This document shows, one piece after another, positions 18,579 through 27,330 of a stretch of 62,125 bases of DNA. Position numbers and translations under genes: made by a program. The notes under the pieces are model-generated. The model searched no databases and was not told the origin of the DNA. It saw only the letters and a list, made by a program, of their open reading frames with translations. The first letter of the stretch is position 1. Each line of letters begins with the position of its first letter. Source of the stretch: an uncultured Muribaculaceae bacterium. Lineage in GTDB: Bacteria > Bacteroidota > Bacteroidia > Bacteroidales > Muribaculaceae. The stretch is taken from assembly GCA_910584525.1 (NCBI GenBank), contig CAJUAT010000009.1:1-62125 (forward strand), in the 5' to 3' direction.

Positions 18579-18605
18579 GTTCTAATACACATAAAACACA
18601 AAAGT

Positions 18606-20465
18606 ATGCTACAGGAAACGAGTGTGAAGACTCTTGAGAAAGTTGTCATACGGTTTGCCGGCGACAGCGGCGACGGCATGCAGCTTGCCGGTAACATTTT
18701 CTCGAACATATCGGCAGAGACAGGCAACGAGATATCGACGTTCCCTGACTATCCTGCGGAGATACGCGCCCCGCAGGGTTCGTTGAGCGGTGTGTCGGGT
18801 TATCAGGTGAGCGTAGGACGCGGAGTGTATACTCCTGGCGACGAAGCCGACGTGCTTGTGGCCATGAACCCCGCGGCTCTGAAGACCAACCTCCGCTATC
18901 TGAAGAAGGGGGGCATCATCGTGTGCGACGGCGACTCATTCACGGCCGCCAACCTCCGCAAGGCGGAGTATGCCACCGACAATCCCATCACTGAGCTGGG
19001 CATAGACCCGGCACGCGTGATGCTGGTGCCGATGACCACCCTGATCAAGTCAGCGCTTGCCGACAGCGGTACAGACCCCAAGGCCATGATGAAGAGCCGC
19101 AACATGCTCGCCCTCGGTATCATATGCTGGCTCTTCGACCGCCCGGTAGAGGCAGTGCTCCGCAAACTGCGTGCCAAGTTCGCCAAGAAACCGGCCGTCT
19201 ATGAAGCCAACGCCAAGGTGATCCGCGCCGGCTGGGACTATGGCCACAACACCCACAGCTCCATGCCCGTATATCGCGTGGAGACCGCCGCATCTGTGCC
19301 CGGCCTCTACACCGACGTCACCGGCAACACCGCCACCGCATGGGGCCTTATACTCGCCTCCGAGAAGAGCGGACGCCCTCTCTTCCTCGGTTCTTACCCC
19401 ATCACTCCCGCCACCGACATTCTTCATGAACTTGCCAAGCGCAAGGACCTCGGCGTGAAAGCCGTGCAGATGGAGGATGAGATTGCGGGTGTATGTTCGG
19501 CCATAGGTGCCAGCTATGCCGGCGACCTGGCCGTGACCTCCACCTCCGGCCCCGGCCTCGCCCTCAAGTCGGAAGGTATAGGACTGGCCGTTATGGCCGA
19601 GCTCCCGCTCGTGGTCATTGACGTTCAGCGCGGCGGACCCTCCACAGGTCTCCCCACAAAGACGGAACAGACCGACCTCATGCAGGCCCTTTACGGCCGT
19701 AACGGCGAGGCTCCCCTCTGCGTGCTCGCCGCCACAAGCCCCACCGACTGCTTCCATATGGCCTTCGAGGCCGCCAGAATAGCTATGGAGCACATGACGC
19801 CCGTGATTCTGCTCACCGACGCCTTCATAGCCAACGGCTCCTCGGCATGGCGTATCCCCGAGGCCGGTGACTATCCAGAGATAAAACCGCGCCTGCTCAC
19901 CGACGAGGAACTCGCCAAAGGATGGCGCCCCTACAAACGCGACAGCGAGACAATGTCAAGGTTCTGGGCAATCCCCGGAATGCCCGGCGCCATGCACCGC
20001 CTCGGCGGTCTCGAAAAAGACTATGAGACTTCCGTAATATCCACCGATGGCCATAACCATGCCATTATGGTGGAGGCCCGCCGTCAGAAAATCAGAAACA
20101 TCGCCGTGGAGGTGCCCCCCATGGAACCAATGATATGCCCCGACGCCGACACCATTCTCCTCGGCTGGGGCGGTACTTACGGACATCTCCTCGCCGCAGC
20201 AACCGAACTGAACGCCCAGGGACATAAAGTGGCTTTCTGGCAGTTCAGGTACATCAATCCTCTGCCCGCAAATACTGTGGAGACGCTCTCCAGATATAAG
20301 AGAATCATCGTGGCCGAGCTCAACACCGGCATGTTTGCCGACTATCTCCAGATGCATCTCCCCGGCAAGGAAATACTGCGTATCAACAAGGTGGAGGGTC
20401 AGCCTTTCCTCGTCAAGGAAGTGATGGACGGAGTGATGAAGCATATCAATGAAACAACCTGCTAA
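18606..20465 (+). CDS. korA: 2-oxoacid:acceptor oxidoreductase, fused gamma-alpha subunit
   Basis: Large subunit of a two-subunit 2-oxoacid:ferredoxin oxidoreductase that converts 2-oxoacids (2-oxoglutarate by homology) and CoA to acyl-CoA, CO2 and reduced ferredoxin. In 619 residues, the gamma domain is N-terminal (about 10-195, opening with VVIRFAGDSGDGMQLAG), followed by the alpha pyrimidine-binding domain (about 215-600, with GSYPITPATD and the QMEDEIAG region). The start at 18606 is used because the gamma domain begins just after it. It lies 11 bp before the beta-subunit gene, so the two form an operon. Confidence 0.9.
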   Translation: MLQETSVKTLEKVVIRFAGDSGDGMQLAGNIFSNISAETGNEISTFPDYPAEIRAPQGSLSGVSGYQVSVGRGVYTPGDEADVLVAMNPAALKTNLRYLKKGGIIVCDGDSFTAANLRKAEYATDNPITELGIDPARVMLVPMTTLIKSALADSGTDPKAMMKSRNMLALGIICWLFDRPVEAVLRKLRAKFAKKPAVYEANAKVIRAGWDYGHNTHSSMPVYRVETAASVPGLYTDVTGNTATAWGLILASEKSGRPLFLGSYPITPATDILHELAKRKDLGVKAVQMEDEIAGVCSAIGASYAGDLAVTSTSGPGLALKSEGIGLAVMAELPLVVIDVQRGGPSTGLPTKTEQTDLMQALYGRNGEAPLCVLAATSPTDCFHMAFEAARIAMEHMTPVILLTDAFIANGSSAWRIPEAGDYPEIKPRLLTDEELAKGWRPYKRDSETMSRFWAIPGMPGAMHRLGGLEKDYETSVISTDGHNHAIMVEARRQKIRNIAVEVPPMEPMICPDADTILLGWGGTYGHLLAAATELNAQGHKVAFWQFRYINPLPANTVETLSRYKRIIVAELNTGMFADYLQMHLPGKEILRINKVEGQPFLVKEVMDGVMKHINETTC

Positions 20466-20476
20466 ACTGCTGTAAC

Positions 20477-21502
20477 ATGGAAAACAAGGAAATGAAGACG
20501 TATACAGCCGCCGATTACAAGAACGGGCAGAATGCGCGCTGGTGTCCCGGCTGCGGCGACCATGCCATATTGACAGTGCTCCACAAGGCAATGGCCGAGC
20601 TGGGGATCGCACCCCATGACACAGTAGTGATCTCAGGCATAGGATGCAGCTCGCGCCTCCCTTACTACATGAACACATACGGCATGCACACTATCCACGG
20701 GCGTGCCGCCGCGGTGGCTACCGGCGTGAAGACGGCCAACCCGGCACTTACCGTATGGCAGGTATCGGGCGACGGCGACGGCCTCGCTATCGGTGGTAAC
20801 CACTTCATACACGCCGTACGCAGGAATGTCGACATAAACATCATGATCTTCAACAACAAGATCTACGGCCTTACCAAAGGCCAGTATTCGCCGACCTCCG
20901 ACCGTGGCACCGTGTCGAAGTCGAGCCCTTACGGCACCGTGGAAGATCCCTTCATACCCGCCGAACTCTGCTTCGGCGCCAGGGGCAACTTCTTCGCCCG
21001 CAGCTACGACACCAACCTTGAGGTGAGCCGTCAGGTTATGGTGGCCGCCGCTCGCCACAAGGGGGCTTCCGTGGTGGAGATTCTCCAGAACTGCGTAATC
21101 TTCAACAATGGCATCCACTCCTATTTCACCGACAAGGAGCTGCGCGACGACCATACAATCACTCTGCGCCAGGGCGAGAAGATGCTCTTCGGCAAGAATA
21201 TGGAGAAAGGCCTCGTGCAGGATGGCTTCGGACTGAAGGCCGTGACCATCGGCGAAGACGGATATACCCTCGACGACGTGCTGGTGCACGACGCACATAC
21301 CAAAGAGAACTTCCTCCATCAGCAGCTTGCCATGATGGATGGCCATGAGCTCCCGATAGCCCTCGGCGTGATCCGCGACTACGATGCCCCGGTTTACGAT
21401 CAGGAGGTGGACCGACAGACCAGAGAGGTACAGAAAGCACATGGATTCACTTCCCTGCGCGACCTCGTGCTCAAAACCAAGGAAACCTGGGAAATCAAGT
21501 GA
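20477..21502 (+). CDS. korB: 2-oxoacid:acceptor oxidoreductase, beta (TPP-binding) subunit
   Basis: Thiamine-diphosphate-binding partner of the fused gamma-alpha subunit, 341 residues. WCPGCGDHAIL near residue 22 supplies the first conserved cysteines. The TPP/Mg signature runs from SGDGDGLAIGGNH to FNNKIYGLTKGQ (about 95-130). A C-terminal extension of about 60 residues follows, as in 2-oxoglutarate-type KorB. No ferredoxin domain is present in either gene, so a separate ferredoxin accepts the electrons. A strong terminator follows 41 bp after the stop. Confidence 0.92.
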   Translation: MENKEMKTYTAADYKNGQNARWCPGCGDHAILTVLHKAMAELGIAPHDTVVISGIGCSSRLPYYMNTYGMHTIHGRAAAVATGVKTANPALTVWQVSGDGDGLAIGGNHFIHAVRRNVDINIMIFNNKIYGLTKGQYSPTSDRGTVSKSSPYGTVEDPFIPAELCFGARGNFFARSYDTNLEVSRQVMVAAARHKGASVVEILQNCVIFNNGIHSYFTDKELRDDHTITLRQGEKMLFGKNMEKGLVQDGFGLKAVTIGEDGYTLDDVLVHDAHTKENFLHQQLAMMDGHELPIALGVIRDYDAPVYDQEVDRQTREVQKAHGFTSLRDLVLKTKETWEIK

Positions 21503-21543
21503 CATGACCCCATATGCCCCTTGAAAAGAGGGGAAATCAAAGA

Positions 21544-21580
21544 AAATCTGCACAACATCAAAAATGTTGTGCAGATTTTT
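21544..21580 (+). terminator. Rho-independent terminator of korAB
   Basis: A perfect 15-bp stem, AAATCTGCACAACAT (21544-21558) with its complement at 21564-21578, and a CAAAA loop, running into a T5 tract. Confidence 0.9.
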
Positions 21581-21589
21581 ATAGAAAAA

Positions 21590-21621
21590 TTTCCGTATTA
21601 GAGAAATTTTAGCTTATTTTG
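21590..21621 (+). promoter_or_regulatory. Probable promoter of acpP-fabF
   Basis: TTTC (21590-21593) and TTATTTTG (21614-21621) are 20 bp apart; each has one mismatch to the Bacteroidetes consensus. Position and spacing fit, with a leader of about 90 nt. Confidence 0.45.
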
Positions 21622-21716
21622 CATTCTGAACTGAAAATGGGGGAATTCCGCAAGGGATTTTCTCAGGCTGAAATGTTCTGACCCTGAAAAGAAAATTCAC
21701 CTAAAAAATAGAAAAC

Positions 21717-21953
21717 ATGTCTGACATAGCACAGAAAGTTAAGGAGATCATCGTAGACAAACTGACAGTAGACGAGAACGAGGTAACGCCTCAGGCAGAG
21801 TTCAACAAGGACCTTGGCGCCGACTCTCTGGATACCGTAGAGCTGATCATGGAGTTCGAGAAGGCTTTCAATCTTCAGATCCCCGACCAGGACGCAGAGA
21901 ACATCAAGACCGTAGGCGACGCTATAGCCTATATCGAGTCACATCAGGCATAA
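21717..21953 (+). CDS. acpP: Acyl carrier protein
   Basis: A 78-residue acidic carrier of growing fatty-acyl chains in type II fatty acid synthesis. The phosphopantetheine attachment serine lies in GADSLDTVEL, S37 by count. Length and helix pattern are canonical. It is followed after 31 bp by fabF, the usual acpP-fabF pairing. It is preceded by a strong terminator and a plausible promoter, so it begins a new transcription unit. Confidence 0.97.
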   Translation: MSDIAQKVKEIIVDKLTVDENEVTPQAEFNKDLGADSLDTVELIMEFEKAFNLQIPDQDAENIKTVGDAIAYIESHQA

Positions 21954-21984
21954 CAGGCCGACAACTCGAATAAACATCCTGTAA

Positions 21985-23250
21985 ATGGAATTGAAGCGAG
22001 TAGTAGTGACGGGACTGGGGACCATCAATCCCCTCGGCCACAATGTGGCCGACACGTGGGAGGCCGCCAAGAACGGAGTCAGTGGCGCCGGCCCGATCAC
22101 TCACTTTGACGCATCGAAATTCAAGACGCAGTTTGCCTGCGAGGTCAAGGGCTATGACCCCAAGGATCATTTTGACCGCCGGCAGATGCGGCAGCTTGAC
22201 CTGTATGCGATGTATGCGATGACGGCGGCCGACGAGGCTATCGCCGACGCCGGCATAGATGCCGAGGGCGTCGACAAGAACCGCGTGGGCGTTGTTTTCG
22301 CCGCCGGTATCGGCGGCCTTCACACTTTCGAGGAGGAAGCCGGTTATTACGCTGTCCATGGCGAGGAGCAGGGACCCAAATACAACCCTTTCTTCATCCC
22401 TAAGATGATTGCCGATATAGCTGCCGGACACATCTCGATAGCGCATGAGTTCCGCGGCCCCAACTATGCCACGGTATCGGCGTGTGCGTCGTCGAACAAT
22501 GCATTGGTAGATGCGTTCAACCTTATCCGGCTCGGGCAGGCCGACGCGATAGTTGCTGGAGGAGCTGAGGCAGCCGTCTTCCCCGCGGGAGTAGGCGGTT
22601 TCAACTCTATGAAGGCGCTGTCAACGCGCAACGACGATGCCAAGGGGGCTTCGCGTCCCTTCAGCGGCTCGCGCGACGGCTTCGTGATCGGCGAGGGCGC
22701 TGCCGCCCTCGTGCTTGAGGAACTCGAGCACGCCAAGGCACGCGGCGCCAAAATTTATGCCGAGGTGGCTGGCGGCGGCATGAGCGCCGACGCTTACCAT
22801 ATCACCGCCACGCACCCTGAAGGTCTCGGCGCTAAGCTCGTCATGGAGAATGCCCTCAAGGATGCCGGCATGAAACCCGAAGATATCGACTATATCAACC
22901 TCCACGGCACATCCACTCCTGTGGGCGACCGTAGCGAGGCTAAGGCTATCGTCGAAGTATTCGGCCCTCATGCCTATGAGATGAACCTCAGCTCCACTAA
23001 GTCGATGACCGGACACCTCCTCGGCGCCGCAGGCGCAATCGAGGCTCTCTTCAGCGTCAAGACTATTACCGACGGCATTATCCCTCCGACTATCAACCAC
23101 GAGGAGGGTGACGACGACCCCGAGGTAGACCCAAAGCTTAACTTCACCTTCAACAAGGCCGTGAAACGTGATGTCAAAACCGTTCTGTCGAATACTTTCG
23201 GCTTCGGCGGTCACAACACTTGCCTTATTCTCAAGAAGTACGAAGACTGA
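21985..23250 (+). CDS. fabF: 3-oxoacyl-ACP synthase II
   Basis: Condensing enzyme that extends acyl-ACP with malonyl-ACP. In 421 residues it shows the Cys-His-His triad: Cys in VSACASSNN, His in NLHGTSTPVGD and His in TGHLLGAAG. The C-terminal NTFGFGGHN glycine-rich loop is also present. The start at 21985 matches the family's beginning (KRVVVTGLG at residue 4). It is cotranscribed with acpP and ended by the hairpin at 23277-23305. Confidence 0.97.
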   Translation: MELKRVVVTGLGTINPLGHNVADTWEAAKNGVSGAGPITHFDASKFKTQFACEVKGYDPKDHFDRRQMRQLDLYAMYAMTAADEAIADAGIDAEGVDKNRVGVVFAAGIGGLHTFEEEAGYYAVHGEEQGPKYNPFFIPKMIADIAAGHISIAHEFRGPNYATVSACASSNNALVDAFNLIRLGQADAIVAGGAEAAVFPAGVGGFNSMKALSTRNDDAKGASRPFSGSRDGFVIGEGAAALVLEELEHAKARGAKIYAEVAGGGMSADAYHITATHPEGLGAKLVMENALKDAGMKPEDIDYINLHGTSTPVGDRSEAKAIVEVFGPHAYEMNLSSTKSMTGHLLGAAGAIEALFSVKTITDGIIPPTINHEEGDDDPEVDPKLNFTFNKAVKRDVKTVLSNTFGFGGHNTCLILKKYED

Positions 23251-23276
23251 AATACGCTTATCATTCTTAAATAATA

Positions 23277-23305
23277 GATGCATGCCCGGAGGGTGTGCAT
23301 CTTTT
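23277..23305 (+). terminator. Rho-independent terminator of acpP-fabF
   Basis: An 11-bp stem (23277-23287 with 23291-23301, two G-U pairs) and a GGA loop, followed by T4. Its T run is also the start of the gyrB promoter's TTTG element. Confidence 0.7.
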
Positions 23306-23333
23306 GATTTTTGCCGGATTTTTTGTAAATTTG
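23303..23333 (+). promoter_or_regulatory. Promoter of gyrB
   Basis: TTTG at 23303-23306 and TAAATTTG at 23326-23333 are separated by 19 bp. The -33 element overlaps the T run of the fabF terminator. Confidence 0.75.
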
Positions 23334-23412
23334 CAATTGATTTGCGGAGTATGAAGCATGGGATACAAAGAGATCCCGACACTCCCCCACAATGTTGAAA
23401 CATACCCACCAA

Positions 23413-25377
23413 ATGGCAGATATAGAAGAAGAGAAAAAATACCAGGCCGACAATATCCAGGTGCTGGAAGGGCTGGAAGCTGTGCGCAAGCGTCCGTCGA
23501 TGTATATCGGCGATACGTCGGTGCGCGGCCTGCACCATCTCGTATATGAAGTGGTTGACAACTCCATCGACGAAGCCCTTGCCGGCTTTGCCGACAGAAT
23601 AGACGTGACAATCACTGAAGACAACTCGATACGCGTCGAGGACAATGGCCGCGGTATTCCCGTGGACATGCACGCCAAGCTTCACAAGCCGGCCCTCGAG
23701 GTGGTGCTTACCGTGCTCCATGCCGGCGGCAAGTTCGACAAAGGCTCCTACAAGGTTTCGGGCGGTCTCCATGGCGTAGGCGTGAGCTGCGTCAACGCTC
23801 TCTCCGACTATCTGCGTGCCGAAATACACCGCGACGGCAAAATTCACATGCAGGAGTATGCTTATGGCAAGCCCACCAGCCAGCTATGCGTGATTGGCAG
23901 CACCGACCATACCGGTACGGTAATCTACTTCCATCCTGACGCCGGCATATTCTCCGAGACGGTATACAGCTACGAGACACTCGCCAACCGTCTGCGCGAC
24001 CTCGCATTCCTTAACGCCGGAATCACCCTGACGCTCACCGACCTGCGCGTGTGTGACGATGACGGCAACCCCAAAAGCGAGGTATTCCACTCCGCAGAAG
24101 GACTGCGAGAGTTCGTGAAATATATCGACGAAGGCAAGGAGCCTCTCATCGAGGATATCATCGACCTCAAGACCGAGCGTAACGGAGTCCCCGTGGAGGT
24201 GGCCATGACTTACAACAACGACTTCAACGAGAACATCTACTCGTATGTCAACAATATCAACACCATCGAGGGAGGTACGCACCTCACCGGTTTCCGGCGC
24301 GGCCTGACCACAACCCTCAAGAAATATGCCGACGACAACCATATGCTCGACAAGCTGAAGATAGAGTTGTCGAAAGAGGACTTCCGCGACGGACTTACGG
24401 CAGTGGTGTCGGTGAAGGTGGCTGAACCCCAGTTCGAGGGACAGACGAAGACGAAGCTCGGCAACAACGAGGTGATGGGCGTGGTGCAGACAGCTGTCAG
24501 CGAGGCATTGCGCAATTATCTCGAGGAGCATCCCAAGCAGGCCAAGGTCATCGTGGAGAAGGTGGTGCTGGCAGCCCAGGCCCGTCATGCCGCCTACAAC
24601 GCCAAGATGAGGGTGCAGAACAAGTCGTCGCTTGGCGGTGCAGGACTCCCCGGCAAACTGGCCCCCTGCAAGAGCCGTATTGCCGAGGACTGCGAACTCT
24701 TCCTCGTCGAGGGTGACTCCGCAGGCGGCAGCGCCAAACAGGGCAGAAATCCCCATTTCCAGGCTATCCTCCCGCTCAGAGGTAAAATTCTGAACGTCGA
24801 GAAGGCCATGGACCACAAGATTCTGTCCTCCGAGGAGATTGTCAACATGTACAAGGCCTTGGGAGTGACCATAGGCACTGAGGAGGACAGCAAAGCCCCG
24901 AACATGAGCAAGCTGAGGTACCACAAGATTGTGATCATGACCGATGCCGATGTCGACGGTGCACATATAGCCACCCTTCTCATGACCTTCTTCTACCGCC
25001 GTATGCGGCCTATCATCGACAACGGCTATCTATACATAGCCACGCCGCCATTGTACAAGTGCAATATCAAGGGTAAGAAGAAGGACGAGGATACGGAGTA
25101 TTGCTGGACCGACCAGCAGGTGCAGCGGTTCGTTGACATGAAGTGCAACGGCGACCGCAACAAGCTTGTGCTGCAGCGTTACAAAGGTCTTGGCGAGATG
25201 AATCCGGAGCAACTGTGGGAGACTACCATGGATCCGGAGAACCGTATGCTCAAGCAGGTAACGCTGACGAACGCTGCGGAGGCCGACCGCACTTTCACGA
25301 TGCTTATGGGCGAAGATGTGGCACCGCGCCGCGACTTTATAGAAGCCCACGCCACTTACGCCAATATCGACGCCTGA
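23413..25377 (+). CDS. gyrB: DNA gyrase subunit B
   Basis: ATPase subunit of gyrase, which introduces negative supercoils. In 654 residues the GHKL ATPase domain opens with VRKRPSMYIGD and VDNSIDEALAG, the transducer follows to about 395, and the TOPRIM domain holds LVEGDSAGGSAKQGR and the acidic MTDADVDGAHI. The C-terminus ends RRDFIEAHATYANIDA, the gyrase B type tail. ParE would be similar, but the tail and LVEGDSAGGSA context fit GyrB. The start at 23413 (MADIEEE) gives the usual length; an ATG at 23392 would add seven residues. Confidence 0.92.
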   Translation: MADIEEEKKYQADNIQVLEGLEAVRKRPSMYIGDTSVRGLHHLVYEVVDNSIDEALAGFADRIDVTITEDNSIRVEDNGRGIPVDMHAKLHKPALEVVLTVLHAGGKFDKGSYKVSGGLHGVGVSCVNALSDYLRAEIHRDGKIHMQEYAYGKPTSQLCVIGSTDHTGTVIYFHPDAGIFSETVYSYETLANRLRDLAFLNAGITLTLTDLRVCDDDGNPKSEVFHSAEGLREFVKYIDEGKEPLIEDIIDLKTERNGVPVEVAMTYNNDFNENIYSYVNNINTIEGGTHLTGFRRGLTTTLKKYADDNHMLDKLKIELSKEDFRDGLTAVVSVKVAEPQFEGQTKTKLGNNEVMGVVQTAVSEALRNYLEEHPKQAKVIVEKVVLAAQARHAAYNAKMRVQNKSSLGGAGLPGKLAPCKSRIAEDCELFLVEGDSAGGSAKQGRNPHFQAILPLRGKILNVEKAMDHKILSSEEIVNMYKALGVTIGTEEDSKAPNMSKLRYHKIVIMTDADVDGAHIATLLMTFFYRRMRPIIDNGYLYIATPPLYKCNIKGKKKDEDTEYCWTDQQVQRFVDMKCNGDRNKLVLQRYKGLGEMNPEQLWETTMDPENRMLKQVTLTNAAEADRTFTMLMGEDVAPRRDFIEAHATYANIDA

Positions 25378-25416
25378 CAGTCAGCCCCGGCTCGGAAGCC
25401 GGTTGAGAATGTCGGG

Positions 25417-26715
25417 TCAGCCACGGCCCAGAAGCCGGTTGAAAAGGTCGATATATCGGGAGGCCACCACCTCGCCGGCAAATCGCGACCGCGCCGAGGC
25501 AAGCATCCTCTCACGGATGCCCGTGCTGTCGCTCTGAAGCTGTTTATATGCCCATACCACGCCGTCGGCTATGCCGGCGGCTGTTTTTTCTATGCTGTCG
25601 CCGGGTCGCACGAGATAACCCGTCGATTCATGCTCCACGATATCCTCCTGGCCGCCGCTGAGTGTGGATACCGGCACGCAGCCCCAGGCCTGACCCTCCA
25701 CAAGAGTACCGGGCAACGTCTCGTAGCTCGATGCCGACAACACGATGTCCGACTGTTCATAGGTGGTCTTCACCTCGTGGCCACGAAGCACGCCGAGGTG
25801 GCGGTGGTCTATGCCGAAGTCGCTGAGGGCTTCGGGACGGTTGATTCTGCCGAAGGTCACTATTTCGCAATCATGGGCAATGTCGCGATGTCTGTCGGCG
25901 AGAATCTGTGTGGCGCGTATCATCACCGGCAACCCCTTTATGGGGTCATCGAGACGGGCGGCGCCGAAGAGTATGCGAGCCTTGTTGCCCGAGTCGCGCA
26001 CACGGCCCGGATTCTCGCTGCCGTCGAAGGGGAAAGCGTTGGGTATCACATGCACCGCGGCGTCGCGCAGCAGCGACGACATGCGGGCCTTATCGGCAAG
26101 CCAGTTGCTGACGGCCACAAACGCAATCCCTTCGCGCTCGTTCCCATGCGGCAGTGTGCCAACCAATGTATCGTATGCTCCCTTCTTACGCTTCCATGTT
26201 CGGGCCGAGAGGTCGTCGGCCGATGCTCTGCGGTTCATCAGCGGGCAGCATCCGCAGTTCTGACGCCAGCGGCCGCATACTCCCGCATGATGGCATATCC
26301 CTGTCATGTTCCACATGTCGTGCATCGTCCATACCATCGGCTTACCCATCTCTCCGAGGCGTCTGAGACCTTTCAGCGACAGAAGACCCTGGTTGACCCA
26401 GTCGAGGCATATCACGTCGGCCTCCCTCACCCAGGGATGACGGTGCAGAGGCACGCCGTCGGCCGCAGTGTCTATCTTGAAAAGGGTCTCGCGGTTCATG
26501 CCGTTGGCAAGGAATATGCCGAGCCGCTCCTTAAGGAATGCCGCCTTCAGCCGCCATGGGGAGGCGGCAAGGGAGATGCGGGGCAACGGACGCTGCCTGT
26601 CGGCTACAACCATACGCGCATCCACGCCCGCTTCCGTAAGAGCTTCTATAAGACGGTAGCTCACTATGGCAGCACCTCCCGTGGCGTCTGACTTATTTAT
26701 GATTGTCACTTTCAT
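25417..26715 (-). CDS. Glycosyltransferase, GT4-like
   Basis: A 432-residue GT-B fold glycosyltransferase. The N-terminal domain begins MKVTIINKSDATGGAAIVSY, a GG acceptor loop typical of GT4. A His/Cys-rich segment in the middle (TGICHHAGVCG and RQNCGCCP, about 155-180) is characteristic of a Bacteroidetes subgroup. The C-terminal donor domain carries SSYETLPGTLVEGQAWGCVPV with the E-x7-E motif. It is probably an envelope or capsule sugar transferase. The start at 26715 overlaps the folA 3' end by 23 bases, so the two are cotranscribed. It is convergent with gyrB across 39 bp. Confidence 0.82.
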   Translation of the reverse strand: MKVTIINKSDATGGAAIVSYRLIEALTEAGVDARMVVADRQRPLPRISLAASPWRLKAAFLKERLGIFLANGMNRETLFKIDTAADGVPLHRHPWVREADVICLDWVNQGLLSLKGLRRLGEMGKPMVWTMHDMWNMTGICHHAGVCGRWRQNCGCCPLMNRRASADDLSARTWKRKKGAYDTLVGTLPHGNEREGIAFVAVSNWLADKARMSSLLRDAAVHVIPNAFPFDGSENPGRVRDSGNKARILFGAARLDDPIKGLPVMIRATQILADRHRDIAHDCEIVTFGRINRPEALSDFGIDHRHLGVLRGHEVKTTYEQSDIVLSASSYETLPGTLVEGQAWGCVPVSTLSGGQEDIVEHESTGYLVRPGDSIEKTAAGIADGVVWAYKQLQSDSTGIRERMLASARSRFAGEVVASRYIDLFNRLLGRG

Positions 26716-27193
26716 AGACCATGAATTTGTAGGATAAGCCCGATAGAGAGGTATAGGGACCCTCTTCTTCGGCCACGTGCCAGACATCTGGATTAATGGC
26801 CGGGAAGAATGTGTCGGCGTCGGGAGTATCGGTATCGATGAGGGTAAGATATATCCTGTGGGCTGATGGCATAGCCTGGCGGTATATCTCGCCGCCGCCA
26901 ATGATGAAAGGTTCGGGGTCGTCGGTGCAGAGGGCGAGCGCCTCGTCAAGGGATGTGGCGGTGAGGGCTCCCGGAGCGGAATAACGGGAGTCGCGGCTTA
27001 TGACGATGTTCACGCGACCCGGCAGAGGACGCTTGGGAAGCGACTCCCAGGTGCGCCGACCCATAATCACGGCGTGACCCGTCGTGACCCGCTTGAAATG
27101 CTGCAAATCCTCCTTCAGATGCCATGGCATGTCACCTCCGCGGCCTATCGACATATCCCTGCCGCTCGCCGCTATCATCGAAACTTTTCCCAT
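26693..27193 (-). CDS. folA: Dihydrofolate reductase
   Basis: NADPH-dependent reduction of dihydrofolate to tetrahydrofolate. The 166-residue protein shows the family landmarks: IAASGRDMSIGRGGDMPWHLKED (Met20-loop region, here with GDMPWHL), MGRRTWESLP, and IIGGGEIYRQAMP for NADPH binding. In many Bacteroidales folA follows thyA; here thyA is 10.6 kb away and folA instead overlaps a glycosyltransferase gene. Confidence 0.95.
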   Translation of the reverse strand: MGKVSMIAASGRDMSIGRGGDMPWHLKEDLQHFKRVTTGHAVIMGRRTWESLPKRPLPGRVNIVISRDSRYSAPGALTATSLDEALALCTDDPEPFIIGGGEIYRQAMPSAHRIYLTLIDTDTPDADTFFPAINPDVWHVAEEEGPYTSLSGLSYKFMVYESDNHK

Positions 27194-27241
27194 TATCTTA
27201 AAATTTGGGGTAAAATTAATAAAACAATCGAAAATAATACG

Positions 27242-27249
27242 TAAATTTG
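27242..27249 (+). promoter_or_regulatory. -7 element before the Na/Pi cotransporter gene
   Basis: TAAATTTG is a full -7 match, but no TTTG lies at the right distance upstream (the region is A-rich). Confidence 0.4.
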
Positions 27250-27330
27250 CACAAGAAAGTGAAGGAGACTCCGAAGCCTTATTCTCCGGATTCCCTTAAC
27301 GCATGAATATGAACGACCATAGGCCGTAAC

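Noticed and set aside
18084..18605. A longer frame for the korA gene into the preceding nuclease
   Set aside because: The extra residues are an out-of-frame reading of the nuclease 3' end with no homology.
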